64,000 bases of DNA from Azospirillum baldaniorum (GTDB taxonomy: Bacteria; Pseudomonadota; Alphaproteobacteria; Azospirillales; Azospirillaceae). The notes beneath the pieces were generated by a model. That model was not told where the DNA came from. It saw nothing but the letters and a program-made list of their open reading frames with translations, and made no database searches. A program made the position numbers and the translations under genes. Positions 8,307 to 15,902 of the stretch are shown here, one piece after another. The first letter of the stretch is position 1. Each line of letters opens with the position of its first letter. Location of the stretch: positions 1 through 64,000 of the forward strand of contig NZ_CP022255.1 in the NCBI RefSeq assembly GCF_003119195.2, given 5' to 3'.

Positions 8307-9140
8307 TCAGGCGGCGCGACGGCGCGGTTTCCGCGTCGCGTGCGCCAGCACTTCGCCGAAATGCTCGGCAATGATCCGGTTGACCTTGGCGACCAGATCG
8401 GGGCGCTTGAACTTGACGTGCAGGTTCCGGTTCTTGAACGTCTTGATGGAGAAGTATTCCGTCTCCAGCGTGTTGCCCAAGCTTTGGCGGGTGGTCTGCG
8501 CCACCATGGCGGCAGCGTCTCCGCGATGATCCTTGGTCGGCTGGCCGTCTACGATCTGGAAAATCCTATCAAGGTCCCGCATTTGGTCTTGGCTGTTGCT
8601 CCAATGGTTCCAGCCGCCATACTCGGACAGCGCCCCGGACATGATGAGCTTGTCGCCAAGGCGGTAAGCGGGGTTGCTGGCGAACGAGCGGTCCAGCGCC
8701 ATGAACAGGTTGATGACGCCGCGCTTGAATGTCACCTCGCTCTCCGCCGTCAGCCGGGAGAATGTGGCGACGAGGTTGTCCCGCGTCACTTCCGCCGGGT
8801 CCTTCTCGTTCTGCTCACGGAAAGCCTTCACCTCCTGCGCATCCATCAGGTTGATGAGGCCAAGGGCGTTCATGATGTGGTTCCACACCGCGCCGTCGAG
8901 GTTCCGGCGCATCGCGTTCACGGCTCCGTCAGTCTCGCCGTGCTCAATGCTGTAGGTCTCGCGAACCAGGACGTGCCGCAGGTTCGTGTAGTCGGTCGCG
9001 CCGACCTCCTTGTGGACCTTCGCCGCTTCCGCCAGCAGTTCGACGCCCCGCCGGTAAAGCTCCAGCGCCCGGTCACGCTTCGCCACGATCTCGTCGGCGC
9101 TGCCCTTACGGATGATGTCGGTGCGGTGCGCTTCGATCAT
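8307..9140 (-). CDS. DUF4942 domain protein
   Basis: A 277-residue protein. The C-terminal half carries the DUF4942 pattern: DLDRIFQIVDGQPTKDHRGD, then LETEYFSIKTFKNRNLHVKF and KRPDLVAKVNRIIAEHFGEVL. DUF4942 proteins are found in phages, plasmids and integrative elements; their biochemical role is not established. The N-terminal half is helical and charged. I start at ATG 9140 (MIEAHRTDIIRKG), which has GAGAGGG upstream; the frame is open to 9227 but that would run through the operator region. It is transcribed away from the repressor-like gene and heads the minus-strand small-gene operon. Confidence 0.75.
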   Translation of the reverse strand: MIEAHRTDIIRKGSADEIVAKRDRALELYRRGVELLAEAAKVHKEVGATDYTNLRHVLVRETYSIEHGETDGAVNAMRRNLDGAVWNHIMNALGLINLMDAQEVKAFREQNEKDPAEVTRDNLVATFSRLTAESEVTFKRGVINLFMALDRSFASNPAYRLGDKLIMSGALSEYGGWNHWSNSQDQMRDLDRIFQIVDGQPTKDHRGDAAAMVAQTTRQSLGNTLETEYFSIKTFKNRNLHVKFKRPDLVAKVNRIIAEHFGEVLAHATRKPRRRAA

Positions 9141-9195
9141 GGCTGGCCCTCTCTGGGATTGGCTAGATGCGGCGACGACCGCGAAGTTCATGTTG

Positions 9196-9255
9196 ATAAC
9201 CCTAGAGGTTATTGATATAACCGTCAAGAGAGGAAATTGACCGGGGCGGTTATAT
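9196..9255. promoter_or_regulatory. Operator cluster between divergent phage genes
   Basis: Four copies of one half-site: ATAACC (9196-9201) facing GGTTAT (9207-9212), and ATATAACCG (9215-9223) facing its exact reverse complement CGGTTATAT (9247-9255). They fill the gap between the DUF4942 gene and the HTH regulator, the layout of a phage-type genetic switch. The regulator at 9293-9565 is the obvious binder (inference). Confidence 0.6.
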
Positions 9256-9292
9256 GCTTGAACCTGCGATACGGCTTCTTGATACTGCCGCC

Positions 9293-9565
9293 ATGCTGAC
9301 GGCAGGACAGATACGCGCCGCGCGGGCGTGGCTCGGATGGAAGCAGGCCGAATTGGCCGAGGCTTCTGGGGTGGCTTTGCAAACGGTGAAGTTCATCGAG
9401 CAAGGTCGAACGGAGGATCCGAGGAGCAGTTCGCTCGACAAGATCGAGGCGGCTTTCCGAACGCACGGCCTCGAGTTCTTCGACGGCAACTCCCCACTCC
9501 CGCCCGGCGGCCCCGGCGTCCGCCTCCGTGATGCCTCCCCGGACACGAAAGGAGGGGAGCCATGA
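9293..9565 (+). CDS. XRE-family prophage regulator
   Basis: A 90-residue protein with a Cro/CI helix-turn-helix: LTAGQIRAARAWLGWKQAEL then ASGVALQTVKFIEQG (about residues 2-38). I start at ATG 9293; an upstream in-frame ATG at 9254 lies inside the distal operator arm and adds an atypical leader. It is transcribed divergently from the DUF4942 operon across the repeated half-sites, suggesting autoregulation. There is no C-terminal LexA/CI peptidase domain, so any SOS-linked induction would need another factor. Its stop overlaps the next start (ATGA, 9562-9565). Confidence 0.75.
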   Translation: MLTAGQIRAARAWLGWKQAELAEASGVALQTVKFIEQGRTEDPRSSSLDKIEAAFRTHGLEFFDGNSPLPPGGPGVRLRDASPDTKGGEP

Positions 9566-9819
9566 ACCGCGCGGATCGCAACGTCTTGATGGCGTTGGAG
9601 CGGGCAGGCGATTGGCTGGTGCCGACGCGCGACCTGCCGAACGGCCACGGTCATGTGATCGGTGCTGGAGTGACGGCGGCAACCCTCAGCCGACTGGAGC
9701 GCTCGGGGCTGATGGAATATGTCCTGTTTGACCACGGCCCCGGAGGGTGGCGCATTACTGCCGCAGGCCGTGAGTTGCTGGCGACCGCGCGCCTCTTCCG
9801 GCTCACAGAGAGGAGGTGA
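9562..9819 (+). CDS. Small winged-helix prophage protein
   Basis: An 85-residue protein: NRADRNVLMALERAGDWLVP and AATLSRLERSGLMEYVLFDH then WRITAAGRELL. The helix-helix-wing arrangement resembles the small wHTH gene at 7501-7704 and MarR-like phage proteins. Coupled to the XRE regulator by a 4-bp overlap. DNA binding is inferred from fold only. Confidence 0.6.
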   Translation: MNRADRNVLMALERAGDWLVPTRDLPNGHGHVIGAGVTAATLSRLERSGLMEYVLFDHGPGGWRITAAGRELLATARLFRLTERR

Positions 9820-9822
9820 GTG

Positions 9823-10032
9823 ATGACCTGCACCGTTCACCATACAGTCGGAGTTCGGCAGCAGCGCGGGACGGCAAAACTCCACCGCGATCCGGATTGC
9901 CAATATCTCCGCAGCGCCGCGGCTGTCTTCTCGGAACAGATGGGCATCGGTAACACGACCGACCGCATGCGGTGTTCCCGGTGCTGGCCGCAGTTTGCTG
10001 GCGCCCCGGACAGCAAGGGAGACGGCCAGTGA
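9823..10032 (+). CDS. Small Cys/His prophage protein
   Basis: A 69-residue protein containing HRDPDCQYL and MRCSRCWP, that is Cys/His pairs that could bind a metal. It belongs to a run of plus-strand genes joined by short overlaps (GTGA at 10029-10032 with the next gene). I do not recognise the family. Confidence 0.5.
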   Translation: MTCTVHHTVGVRQQRGTAKLHRDPDCQYLRSAAAVFSEQMGIGNTTDRMRCSRCWPQFAGAPDSKGDGQ

Positions 10033-10304
10033 CCAGCTTCGAGCCCGTCCGCACTCTGGCGGACCTGAACAGCCTCAATGAGGACGACATCGTTGATGGC
10101 TACCTGTCCGCCGAGAGCGGCGACCCGGAACCCGGCGCGAACCGGGGCAGGGCCTTTTGGCACGGCTGGCGGAACCGGATGATCGACCGTGGCGAGCTGC
10201 CTTCGGATGATGCCGCGTCCCAGCTTGCCCGCGAGTATGTCGAAGCGTCCAGGGCTGCGGTCCGGGCGGGGCGCATGAAGGAAGGAAAGGAGGGCGTGCC
10301 GTGA
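10029..10304 (+). CDS. Conserved small phage protein
   Basis: A 91-residue protein starting at GTG 10029, overlapping the preceding stop. The core LNEDDIVDGYLSAESGDPEP followed by GANRGRAFWHGWRNRMIDRG is a pattern I know from uncharacterised phage and prophage proteins of alphaproteobacteria (A-F-W-H-G-W-R-N). It is helical and charged; function unknown. Coupled to the following gene by an overlap at 10301-10304. Confidence 0.6.
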   Translation: MTSFEPVRTLADLNSLNEDDIVDGYLSAESGDPEPGANRGRAFWHGWRNRMIDRGELPSDDAASQLAREYVEASRAAVRAGRMKEGKEGVP

Positions 10305-10606
10305 CCTGCCACCACTGCCACAAGACGCTCGCCGGCAAGTTCTACGTGTTCAGCATCGCCGCCATGGAGCAGGAGGCTCCGGGCCGTGCCGTGATGATTG
10401 CTGACGGCGCCATGCCCGTGCGGATCAGCGCTGACATCGGCTACCACGATCACGGGCTGACGGAGCTGACCGGCGCTGCGTCGGTCGATCTCCTCGACGG
10501 CCTGCCGATCCGCAACGCCCAGGCCGAAGCCTCCTTCTGCTCCAAGGCGTGCATGACCGACTGGTTCGCGGCCAAGGTCAACAGCCTGACCGGCCTGTCC
10601 GCCTGA
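10301..10606 (+). CDS. Putative zinc-finger prophage protein
   Basis: A 101-residue protein with an N-terminal MTCHHCHK (C-x-x-C) and a distal ASFCSKACMTDWF (C-x-x-x-C), about residues 3-6 and 80-84, which together could form one zinc site. The middle is beta-rich. Starts on an ATG/GTG overlap with its neighbour. It is the last plus-strand gene before a convergent pair. Role unknown. Confidence 0.55.
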   Translation: MTCHHCHKTLAGKFYVFSIAAMEQEAPGRAVMIADGAMPVRISADIGYHDHGLTELTGAASVDLLDGLPIRNAQAEASFCSKACMTDWFAAKVNSLTGLSA

Positions 10607-10612
10607 CAAGCG

Positions 10613-10852
10613 TCACCCCGCCTTCCGCTCCGGCGCCATGTTGTCTATCAGCGCAGCGCGCGCTTCCATTACCGACGCTTCATCGCCCGGCCCGGCTCTC
10701 CGGCCATGCCGAATTTCCCATCCAAGGATCGCATTGACCGAGAGCCGTGCCTCTTCCCCGCCAGCCCTGACGGCATCGACCACGGGCGGCGTGCATCCGC
10801 CCGGTTCCCGGCGGCTGGCGTTGATGGCCTGGATAAGCTCTGCGTAGGTCAT
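10613..10852 (-). CDS. Small prophage protein, unknown
   Basis: A 79-residue protein beginning MTYAELIQAINASRREPGGC and containing LSVNAILGWEIRHGRR. No domain recognised. Its ATG overlaps the stop of the upstream gene (10849-10852), so the two are coupled; it converges with the zinc-finger gene with a 6-bp gap. Confidence 0.5.
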   Translation of the reverse strand: MTYAELIQAINASRREPGGCTPPVVDAVRAGGEEARLSVNAILGWEIRHGRRAGPGDEASVMEARAALIDNMAPERKAG

Positions 10853-11199
10853 GTCTTGGGGCCGTGAGTCTTGGGGGCTTCGGAAGGACGTGCGAGAAAC
10901 ACGGTGTAGCCGGACCCGCGCATATGCTCCACCAACTTCATGGCGAGCATGGTGACGGCCACGTCGTCGGGCTTCCGGCTCGTCTGCATGCCGCGGTTCT
11001 GGGACAGAACGAATTCCACCGTCCGCTGAACGTCTCCCCACGGGATCGCCCCGCCGCCCATCAGGGCGGGGGCCGCCAACTCGGCCCAGCCGATGTACTG
11101 GCGCTTCATCTCCGGCCCGAGGCCGTTCCAAAGCTCCTGGCCGCCGGCCATTGCGACAGCGGCGTCCCAGATCGCGCGAGGTGGATGGTCAATGCTCAT
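10849..11199 (-). CDS. Prophage protein, unknown
   Basis: A 116-residue protein, MSIDHPPRAIWDAAVAMAGG, mostly helical. I start at ATG 11199, which has a purine-rich upstream stretch; an in-frame ATG at 11268 would add a leader without phage character. It is the last gene with prophage style on this side. The boundary with chromosomal genes lies between here and 11.4 kb, but I see no attachment repeat or integrase. Confidence 0.5.
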   Translation of the reverse strand: MSIDHPPRAIWDAAVAMAGGQELWNGLGPEMKRQYIGWAELAAPALMGGGAIPWGDVQRTVEFVLSQNRGMQTSRKPDDVAVTMLAMKLVEHMRGSGYTVFLARPSEAPKTHGPKT

Positions 11200-11429
11200 G
11201 CGGGAGATGGTGGCATGAGAACAGGTGGGGAACAAGACTGGTCGCCCGTCTGCCCGTTCATTTGGCACGCATCAGGAACGCCATGTCACGCCATGGCGGA
11301 AAACATGAAGCGATAACCATTTAAAATCAAAACCCTGACTTTACCTGCCACGTAATCGCAGCCAGATCGCGGAATGACGATGCTGTGGGCGTCCGGCCGA
11401 TCCGGGCAGCCCCACGAAGGAGTTCCGCC

Positions 11430-11798
11430 ATGACGAACGCCGCCCATGTCGCCCAGCGCTTCATCGCCGCCTGGAACGAGACCGACCCGAACCGCCGGCT
11501 GGCGCTGGTCGTCGAACACTGGAGCGAAGATGCGCATTACCTCGACCCGATGATGCAGGCGAATGGCCACCCCGGCATCAGCGCCCTGATCGGCGCCGTG
11601 CAGCAGCGGTTCCCGAACAGCCGTTTCGTCCTGCAGAGCGCGCCCGACGGCCACAACGACCGGGTGCGCCTCTCCTGGTCCCTCGTTCCGGCGGGGGGCG
11701 ATCCCGTGGCCGGCGGCACCGACTTCGTCACGCTGGCCGCCGATGGACGCATCCGCTCGGTGAGCGGCTTTCTGGACCGGGTTCCGGACGGTGCCTAG
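11430..11798 (+). CDS. NTF2/SnoaL-like protein
   Basis: A 122-residue protein, MTNAAHVAQRFIAAWNETDP, with HWSEDAHYLDPMMQANGHPG and a final beta-sheet GTDFVTLAADGRIRSVSGFL, the standard SnoaL/NTF2-like cone fold. Start chosen at ATG 11430 behind GAAGGAG. It sits 48 bp before an alpha/beta hydrolase in the same direction, a pairing common in proteobacterial detoxification or secondary-metabolism clusters. Substrate unknown. Confidence 0.75.
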   Translation: MTNAAHVAQRFIAAWNETDPNRRLALVVEHWSEDAHYLDPMMQANGHPGISALIGAVQQRFPNSRFVLQSAPDGHNDRVRLSWSLVPAGGDPVAGGTDFVTLAADGRIRSVSGFLDRVPDGA

Positions 11799-11846
11799 GG
11801 CACCGGCTTGCCATCCCACAGCGCCCAGAACGCAGGAGCACCGATC

Positions 11847-12695
11847 ATGAGCATGTCTCCGAAAGCTGCCGCCGCCCCGATCCAGCCCGGCTTCATCCAC
11901 ACGGACGACGGGGTGAGGCTCTTCTACCGGGATTGGGGGCGGGGGAGGCCCGTCGTCTTCCTGTCCAGCTGGTCGCTGAACTCCGACTCCTGGGCCTATC
12001 AGATGGCGGCGCTGGCCGAGCACGGCCACCGCTGCGTTGCGTACGACCGCCGCGGCCACGGCCGGTCGAGTGACCCGGGAGTCGGTTTCGACTTCGACCG
12101 GCTGGCCGACGACCTCGCCACCCTGCTCGACACGCTGGAGTTGGAGGACGTCACGTTGGTCGGCCATTCCATGTCCTGCGGGGAAATCATCCGCTATCTG
12201 AGCCGGCACGGCGACCGCCGCGTTTCCCGCGCGGTTCTGGTCGGCACGGTGACCCCGACACTGTCCCGCACCGATGACAACCCCGACGGAATCGATCCCG
12301 CCGTCTTCGAGTCCTTCCGCTCGGATTGGCTGATGCGCGACTTCCCGAGATGGCTGGAGGACAACATTCGCCCCTTCATGACGGCGGACAGTTCGCCCGG
12401 CATGATGGCCTGGGTGAAATCGATGGCCTTGCAGGCCTCGATGAAGGCGCTTCTGGACTGCCATCGGGCGACGACGTCCACGGACTTCCGACGGGAGCTT
12501 CAAGCCGTCACCGTGCCGACCTTGCTGATTCATGGCGATTTGGACGTGTCCAGCCCGCTTGGCATCACAGGGAGGAAAACCGCCGAGCTGATGCCGAACG
12601 CGACGTTGACCATCTACGAAGGGGCGCCGCACGGTCTGTTCCTGACGCATATGGACCGCTTCAACCGCGATCTGATGGCCTTTCTGGATGCATGA
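11847..12695 (+). CDS. Alpha/beta hydrolase (haloperoxidase/esterase-like)
   Basis: A 282-residue enzyme of the non-haem chloroperoxidase/arylesterase type. The nucleophile elbow is GHSMSCGE (Ser about residue 109), the acid is in LIHGDLDVSSP and the base in GAPHGLFLTH near the C-terminus. YRDWGRGRPVVFLSSW supplies the oxyanion region. Starts at ATG 11847 after AGGAG. Cytoplasmic, no signal peptide. Probably cotranscribed with the NTF2-like gene and followed by a regulator. Physiological substrate unknown. Confidence 0.85.
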   Translation: MSMSPKAAAAPIQPGFIHTDDGVRLFYRDWGRGRPVVFLSSWSLNSDSWAYQMAALAEHGHRCVAYDRRGHGRSSDPGVGFDFDRLADDLATLLDTLELEDVTLVGHSMSCGEIIRYLSRHGDRRVSRAVLVGTVTPTLSRTDDNPDGIDPAVFESFRSDWLMRDFPRWLEDNIRPFMTADSSPGMMAWVKSMALQASMKALLDCHRATTSTDFRRELQAVTVPTLLIHGDLDVSSPLGITGRKTAELMPNATLTIYEGAPHGLFLTHMDRFNRDLMAFLDA

Positions 12696-12762
12696 TCGGC
12701 GGCGCTGGGTATCATCATATCGATCACGAGACATCGACGACACCGGAGGGGAGGCCGGAACC

Positions 12763-13605
12763 ATGCCGCAAACCGCAGCCCTGCACCGACCGCCCCCCAG
12801 GACCGTGCCGCGCCAGCCGGTCGGCGAGTTGCTGCGCGCGTGGCGCAAGCGGCGCGGCTTCAGCCAACTCGACCTTGCCTGCGAAGCCGACATCTCGACC
12901 CGGCACGTCAGCTTCCTGGAAACGGGCCGCTCGCAGCCCAGCCGGACCATGCTGCTCCATCTGGCGGAGCGGATGGACATTCCGCTCCGCGACCGCAACG
13001 CGCTGCTCGCCGCCGCGGGCTTCGCGCCGGTCTTTTCCGAACACGGGCTGGACGATCCGGAGATGCGGGCGGCCCGTCGGGCGGTCGATCTCGTGCTGAC
13101 CGGGCACGAGCCCCACCCGGCCTTGGCTGTGGACCGGCACTGGACGCTGGTCGCGGCCAACCGGGCGGTCGCCCCGCTGCTCACCGGAGCCGCTCCGGAT
13201 CTTCTCCAGCCTCCGATGAACGTGCTGCGGCTCAGCCTCCATCCTTCCGGACTGGCGCCGCGGATCGAAAACTTCGCACAATGGCGGACCCACATCCTGC
13301 ACCGGCTGACCCGCCAAATCGACGTCAGCGCCGATCCTGTGCTGGCCGCGCTGCTCGGCGAATTGAAAGACTACCCGGTGCCCGACGGGCAGGCTCCGCG
13401 CAGCCGCGGCGAGCCGCTGTCGTCGCATGATGGCGTGGTGGTTCCTCTGCGGCTCAGGACGGAAGCCGGGACGCTCAGCTTCTTCAGCACCACGACGGTG
13501 TTCGGAACGGCGGTGGACATCACCTTGTCCGAACTGGCCATCGAGGCATTCTTCCCGGCCGACCTCGCCACGGCGGAGGTGATGCGGCAGGCCCTGTCGC
13601 GGTGA
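12763..13605 (+). CDS. XRE regulator with MmyB-like ligand domain
   Basis: A 280-residue protein. N-terminal HTH at about residues 20-75 (VGELLRAWRKRRGFSQLDLA ... ISTRHVSFLETGRSQPS), followed by a PAS-like MmyB ligand-binding domain at about residues 100-270 (HPALAVDRHWTLVAANRAVA, LFFSTTTVFGTAVDITLSEL-like core). This family often regulates adjacent short-chain dehydrogenases or hydrolases; here the preceding NTF2/hydrolase pair is the likely target. ATG at 12763 is preceded by GGAGG. Confidence 0.85.
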   Translation: MPQTAALHRPPPRTVPRQPVGELLRAWRKRRGFSQLDLACEADISTRHVSFLETGRSQPSRTMLLHLAERMDIPLRDRNALLAAAGFAPVFSEHGLDDPEMRAARRAVDLVLTGHEPHPALAVDRHWTLVAANRAVAPLLTGAAPDLLQPPMNVLRLSLHPSGLAPRIENFAQWRTHILHRLTRQIDVSADPVLAALLGELKDYPVPDGQAPRSRGEPLSSHDGVVVPLRLRTEAGTLSFFSTTTVFGTAVDITLSELAIEAFFPADLATAEVMRQALSR

Positions 13606-13777
13606 TGGACGGTGGATCGAGCCAGGATTGCCGACCGACACGATCGGCTTGACTGCGCGCCGCACAGTGTCAGGAGAAACGCCTTCACTCGACAGAGGCT
13701 CCGTCTTTGCGTTTACACGGCGCACGGGGCCCCGGTCTTGTGAACTGCAATCATCTCATGGCGGTCGGAGGTGCAGC

Positions 13778-13847
13778 ATGGCGCAGACCGGCATTGAGTT
13801 GCTCCGCGACCTCTACAACCGCTACGCCATGGGTGATGTGACGCCGC
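13778..13847 (+). pseudogene. NTF2-like gene cut by IS6 insertion
   Basis: Starts MAQTGIELLRDLYNRYAMGD, the classic N-terminus of a SnoaL/NTF2-like protein, behind a GGAGG ribosome site. Sense is lost at 13848, exactly where the IS6 terminal repeat begins. No continuation of the gene is found on the other side of the element. Confidence 0.7.
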
Positions 13848-14672
13848 GGTACTGTCAACCTCACGGTCGGTTGGCGAACTGAGGATCTGAACAAGCTGCG
13901 TTCTGGATGGTTCAGGCGGTTCAGGGCAAGGCCCGTCACCTCGCGCCAGATGGTGAGGGCGCGAACACGGGCGGCCCGGTACTCGGGGGCGGAGATCAGA
14001 TGGCGGCGCAGCTGGAAATGGTTGTGGACCGGGCTGTGGGTGGAGGGAAAACGTTGGGCATGCTTGGCGGACTTGAACCGTTCATGTGCCGTTCGCGCCG
14101 CCGGGTCGGCTGATGCGAGACTTCGCAGGCGTTGTTCGGATATCGGCTTTGTCGGTGTTCGCCGCCGATCTTCAGATCCTTCTTTGCTGCCGCGTATGAC
14201 TTCAGCTTGTCCGTCACGGTGGCACACGCGGCGTAACGCAAGCCTTTCAGAGGCTTGCGGAAAAAGGCGTTTGGCTGCCTTCTTGTTGCGCCGGCTCAGG
14301 ACCAGGACGTCGAGGACAACGCCGTTCCGGTCGATGGCCCGCCATAAACAGTGCTGTTTGCCGCGGATGCGGATGAACACCTCGTCCAGCAACCACTTGT
14401 CGCCCGGCTGGGAGCGACGGCGTTTGAGCGTGGTGGCGAACGCCCGGCCAAAACGCAGGCCCCACTCCCGGATGGCATCGTAGCTGACCTCGATGCCGCG
14501 CGCGGCCGGGATCACCTCGACCTCGCGCAGGCTCAAGCTGAAACAAGGCTACAGCCATACAGCCTCGTTGATGGTCGCCGCCGGAACGCGGAAGCCGCAG
14601 TGCGGATTGGGCGGCGTGCTCATGACCGGAAACATGCCACGGACAGGGCGCGCCCGCCAACCTGACAGCACC
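13848..14672 (-). mobile_element. IS6-family element, 825 bp, decayed
   Basis: Bounded by GGTACTGTCA (13848-13857) and the inverted TGACAGCACC (14663-14672), imperfect terminal repeats differing at one base. Length fits IS6 elements. The eight flanking bases differ on the two sides (GACGCCGC versus CTCCAATG), so there is no target duplication: one flank is the broken NTF2 gene, the other an IS3 orfA start. That is expected after replicative IS6 transposition with deletion of adjacent DNA. Confidence 0.7.
13880..14635 (-). pseudogene. IS6-family transposase, inactivated
   Basis: Encodes fragments of an IS6 DDE transposase: ATINEAVWL, SLSLREVEVIPAARGIEVSY, then DKWLLDEVFIRIRGKQHCLW (first catalytic Asp in the DE-V motif) and RFKSAKHAQRF ... 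VHNHFQLRRHLIS. There is a nonsense TAG at 14549-14551 where Tyr is expected (WL-stop-CFSLSLRE). The middle part (TDKLKSYAAAKKDLKIGGEH, HQPTRRRERHM) lies in a different frame, so at least two frameshifts exist. It cannot make an active enzyme as read. Confidence 0.75.
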
Positions 14673-14757
14673 CTCCAATGATCTGTTCCTCGCTGAACCG
14701 GCTCTTCTTCATGTCCGTCTCCTTGCTCGACGGGCTCTGACTCAGGGTGGAGGAGTT
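14673..14757 (-). mobile_element. IS3-family remnant (orfA start)
   Basis: The minus strand from 14712 reads MKKSRFSEEQIIG, the highly conserved N-terminus of IS3-family OrfA, cut at the IS6 end. The upstream ~45 bp with GCAAGGAGAC would be its leader and terminal region, reaching the 3' end of the HlyD gene. Confidence 0.6.
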
Positions 14758-15690
14758 TCAGGGGAGCAGGCCAGTCAGGCTGACTCCGTGATTAGGCCGA
14801 TGAGCACCCGTGCTGGTTTCGGAGCCCGCAGGGATAATCTCAACGGTCGCTGTCATGCCCGCCGCAAGTTCGACCTCGGAGGGCACCCGATCGATATGGA
14901 TGCGGACCGGGATGCGCTGGGCAAGTCGCACCCAGGAAAACGTCGCCGCCACATTCGGCAGGCCGAGATGACCCGGCGTGTCGTTGCTGTTCTCGATGCC
15001 ACGGCCGATGCTTTCGACATGGCCCGATACCGGTTGATCAAAGCCCATCAGCATGATCACCGCCGGGCTGCCGACGCGGATGTGCCGGATTTTCGTTTCC
15101 TCGAAATAGCCGGTGATCCAGAAGCTGGCTGCGTCGAGAACGGCGACCCTCGTCACGCCGGCCGTGGCATAGTCACCAGGCCGCAGCCTCAGATTGGTGA
15201 CATAACCATCGACCGGCGAGCGGATGGTGGAGCGCGCGAGGTTGAGTTTGGCGAGATCGAGAGCCGACACCGCCGCCTGATAGGCGGCCCCTGCCACCGT
15301 GGCCGCTCCACCCGACTGCTGCACGGCCTCCTGGGACACGACATCCCGCAGTTGGCTGTGTCGCCGCGCCGTCGCTTGCCGAACGAGCATGTCCTGCCGT
15401 TTGGCTTCGACGTCGGCCTCCGCCTGTGCCACGGCAAGCCGGAGCCGCTCAGGGTCGATCGCGTAGAGAATGTCGCCGCGATGGACGTACTGATTATCGA
15501 CAACGGATACGGCGCTGACCGTACCGGAGACTTCCGGTGCGATCTGCACGACATCCACGCTCACGCGCCCGTCGCGGGTCCAGGGCGTCCGCTCGTAACG
15601 GCTCCACGCCTCGAACGCGACGAATGCGGAGGCAACCACGAGGCAGAGAGTCAGGGCATAGCGGCCGAGAAGGGACAGAACAGACGTCAT
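14758..15690 (-). CDS. HlyD-family efflux adaptor (AaeA-like)
   Basis: A 310-residue membrane-fusion protein. An N-terminal signal-anchor helix (about residues 4-24, LSLLGRYALTLCLVVASAFV) is followed by TPWTRDGRVSVDVVQIAPEV and biotinyl-lipoyl-like halves (YVHRGDILYAIDP; SPVDGYVTNLRLRPGDYATA) flanking a coiled-coil hairpin (LRLAVAQAEADVEAKRQDML). Overlaps the DUF1656 stop by ATGA. The last ~15 codons abut the IS3 remnant, so the C-terminus may have been altered; otherwise complete. It would link the FUSC pump to the outer membrane or periplasm. Confidence 0.85.
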   Translation of the reverse strand: MTSVLSLLGRYALTLCLVVASAFVAFEAWSRYERTPWTRDGRVSVDVVQIAPEVSGTVSAVSVVDNQYVHRGDILYAIDPERLRLAVAQAEADVEAKRQDMLVRQATARRHSQLRDVVSQEAVQQSGGAATVAGAAYQAAVSALDLAKLNLARSTIRSPVDGYVTNLRLRPGDYATAGVTRVAVLDAASFWITGYFEETKIRHIRVGSPAVIMLMGFDQPVSGHVESIGRGIENSNDTPGHLGLPNVAATFSWVRLAQRIPVRIHIDRVPSEVELAAGMTATVEIIPAGSETSTGAHRPNHGVSLTGLLP

Positions 15691-15902
15691 GGCAATGTTC
15701 CAACCGAGGGCAGGCACTGCACGAGCAGACCGTAGATGAGGACGAAGATGGCTGGCTCGACGAGCGGCCGATAAGCCAACAGGCGGTGGATGCCGGTGGC
15801 GGCGAGGACGCGGACCACCGCCATGGTGGCGCCCAGGGCGGCGAACGCGTGCACCACCAGACCGGGGATGAGGACGCCCCCGACGCTGAGGTCAACGATC
15901 AT
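15687..15902 (-). CDS. DUF1656 membrane protein (AaeX-like)
   Basis: A 71-residue protein with two transmembrane helices (about residues 10-33 and 45-65; VGGVLIPGLVVHAFAALGAT, AIFVLIYGLLVQC). DUF1656 proteins are almost always encoded between a FUSC permease and an HlyD adaptor, as in aaeXAB. It overlaps both neighbours by 4 bp. Probably a small subunit of the exporter. Confidence 0.85.
   Translation of the reverse strand: MIVDLSVGGVLIPGLVVHAFAALGATMAVVRVLAATGIHRLLAYRPLVEPAIFVLIYGLLVQCLPSVGTLP

Noticed and set aside
1..11300. Integrase, attachment site or tRNA target for the prophage
   Set aside because: None found; the recombination end must lie outside the window or be lost.
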